A stretch of 7,075 nucleotides of DNA. Source: Bacteroidota bacterium (GTDB taxonomy: Bacteria; Bacteroidota; Bacteroidia; Chitinophagales; Chitinophagaceae). The stretch spans positions 1-7,075 of the forward strand of contig JAPLER010000373.1 in the NCBI GenBank assembly GCA_026391115.1, read 5' to 3'. The stretch's first letter is position 1. Each line of letters opens with the position of its first letter. This document shows, one piece after another, positions 6,301 to 7,075 of this stretch. The notes beneath the pieces were generated by a model. The model did not search any database and was not told the DNA's origin. It saw only the letters and a program-made list of their open reading frames with translations. The position numbers and the translations under genes were made by a program.

Positions 6301-6308
6301 CAAATGTA
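6301..6308 (-). promoter_or_regulatory. Bacteroidota -7 promoter element of the WG-repeat gene
   Basis: Read on the minus strand this is TACATTTG, an exact TAnnTTTG match, 30 bp before GTG 6270. The -33 box is weak: a TTTC lies at about the right distance rather than TTTG. Transcription would start just downstream, which excludes TTG 6303 as a start codon. Confidence 0.65.
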
Positions 6309-6484
6309 GTATTAACCATTAGTTAGAAACGATGATAATCCTAGTTTTCAGCTTTTTAATTGTGATATAGCTGTGCCTATGCTATTTTTATAACTTCGCC
6401 TATAATCCTACCCTGCAATGTGCAGATTTTTCTTCGTTCTTGTTGGTCTTTGCTTCCATCTTCAACGATGTTGTGTGTTTTTCA

Positions 6485-6518
6485 CCTACAACGAAATATA
6501 TAAAATATCGTTGGTAGG
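6485..6518. repeat. Imperfect inverted repeat with a competing second arm
   Basis: CCTAC-AACGA (6485-6494) pairs with TCGTT-g-GTAGG (6508-6518) with one bulged base, and three further A/T pairs lie inside. The right arm also contains GTTGGTA (6510-6516), which pairs perfectly with TACCAAC (6526-6532) over a 9-nt loop. The two hairpins are mutually exclusive. Confidence 0.6.
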
Positions 6519-6585
6519 TTTTGCATACCAACAACGGCAAAAAAAAGTTAACATTACCTTAATGTGATTGTTTGTTAGTTAAAAA

Positions 6586-6593
6586 TACATTTG
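6586..6593 (+). promoter_or_regulatory. Bacteroidota -7 promoter element of the MBOAT gene
   Basis: TACATTTG matches TAnnTTTG exactly and lies 44 bp before ATG 6638. A TTG at 6568-6570 is a possible -33 box, though its 15-bp spacing is shorter than usual. It is the same octamer as in front of the divergent WG-repeat gene. Confidence 0.6.
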
Positions 6594-6637
6594 AATAATT
6601 AATAAACCTTAAGAAATTAGTAAAATCAGCAGAAAAT

Positions 6638-7075
6638 ATGCTTTTTAACTCTCTAACCTTTGCCATATTTTTACCAATTGTTTTTGTATTTTACTGGTTT
6701 TTTACAAAAGAAAACTTAAGACTTCAAAATATTTTGTTACTCGTTTCAAGTTATTTTTTTTATGCTTGTTGGGATTGGCGATTTACGTTTTTGCTTATTT
6801 TTTCAACCTTTTTAGACTATTATACTGGCTTTAAAATTTACGAAACAATACACAAGAAAAAGAAGTTGTTTTGGCTATGGCTTAGTATTGGAATCAACTT
6901 AGGATTTCTTGGAGTATTTAAATATTACAATTTTTTTGCTGATTCATTCGCTAATGCACTCTTGCTATTTGGCATTAAGGCAAATCTTGGTTCTTTACAA
7001 GTGATTTTACCTGTGGGGATTTCTTTTTACACTTTTCATGGTTTATCTTATATCATAGATATTTATAAAAATAGA
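6638..7075 (+). CDS. MBOAT-family (AlgI-like) membrane O-acyltransferase, N-terminal part, 3' end outside the window
   Basis: This is a polytopic inner-membrane protein of the MBOAT family, whose AlgI/DltB branch moves acyl groups, often acetyl, across or onto cell-surface polysaccharides. The 146 visible codons run open to the last base. They show the typical start MLFNSLTFAIFLPIVFVFYW (residues 1-20, membrane segment), LLLVSSYFFYACWDWRFTFLL (33-53), STFLDYYTGFKIYE (56-69), WLWLSIGINLGFLGVFKYYNFF (79-100) and ILPVGISFYTFHGLSYIIDIYK (123-144), the conserved LPVGISFYTF stretch of AlgI-like proteins. The catalytic His region lies further on and is not in the window. ATG 6638 is chosen because it starts the conserved N-terminus and follows a -7 element by 44 bp. 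AlgI-like proteins often pair with an SGNH-type periplasmic protein; the downstream gene cannot be seen here. Confidence 0.93.
   Translation, partial: MLFNSLTFAIFLPIVFVFYWFFTKENLRLQNILLLVSSYFFYACWDWRFTFLLIFSTFLDYYTGFKIYETIHKKKKLFWLWLSIGINLGFLGVFKYYNFFADSFANALLLFGIKANLGSLQVILPVGISFYTFHGLSYIIDIYKNR

Larger units (their letters stand above)
6271..6637. other. Divergent intergenic region without a recognised gene
   Basis: This gap of about 370 bp lies between the WG-repeat gene (-) and the MBOAT gene (+). It holds the two TACATTTG -7 elements (6301-6308 on minus, 6586-6593 on plus) and a small hairpin with a T run at 6413-6431 (CTGCA/TGCAG, 3-nt loop, then ATTTTT). From 6442 to 6537 it holds a cluster of CAACG/CGTTG segments able to form alternative hairpins. 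No tRNA, rRNA or credible open frame is seen. A small RNA between 6390 and 6431 is possible: TAACTTCG at 6391-6398 is one base off the -7 consensus, but the evidence is thin. Confidence 0.6.

Overview
The window looks like Bacteroidota DNA, plausibly a Chitinophagaceae-like or related genome (the family is an inference). The reasons are low GC content, almost no Shine-Dalgarno sequences before start codons, TAnnTTTG-type -7 promoter elements close to starts, a secreted WG-repeat protein, and a DnaK tail ending in EEVK. Both ends of the window cut through genes.

Layout. (1) 1-1131 (+) is the C-terminal part of dnaK, the housekeeping anchor, followed by a strong GAAA-loop terminator. (2) 1207-1883 (+) is a two-gene cassette, a GNAT-fold acetyltransferase-like protein and a 58-residue charged protein. 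It is closed by a second, identical copy of the dnaK terminator, so the cassette sits between 32-bp direct repeats. (3) 1949-4494 (+) is visibly AT-richer accessory DNA: a SIR2-like Rossmann-fold protein, then 34 bp later a gene for tandem zinc-ribbon units ending in a GIY-YIG nuclease domain. The nuclease gene is broken by a frameshift. The repeat spacing indicates that roughly 92-113 nt are missing at the break. (4) 4495-4612 is a short convergent intergenic stretch with a 10-bp perfect hairpin. (5) 6270-4613 (-) is a secreted WG-repeat protein split into two frames by a one-base-type shift confined to about 13 nt. (6) 6271-6637 is a divergent intergenic region with two identical TACATTTG -7 elements and a set of competing CAACG/CGTTG inverted repeats. 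(7) 6638-7075 (+) is the N-terminal part of an MBOAT (AlgI-like) membrane O-acyltransferase that runs off the window.

How the genes may work together. dnaK is chaperone housekeeping. The segment from 1207 to 4494 reads as an accessory island placed just after it. The SIR2-like gene and the zinc-ribbon/GIY-YIG gene are co-directional and closely spaced. SIR2-like proteins are established anti-phage effectors, and GIY-YIG nucleases with such zinc-ribbon repeats occur in phage and homing-endonuclease-like proteins. A defence or mobile-element role is therefore reasonable but not proven. The GNAT/58-residue pair could be a toxin-antitoxin-like cassette, but the small protein shows no recognisable antitoxin fold. 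The WG-repeat and MBOAT genes are divergently transcribed and belong to the cell-envelope side of the neighbourhood. The most unusual points are the duplicated terminator around the GNAT cassette, the SIR2-like protein without the catalytic histidine, and the two independent gene breaks.
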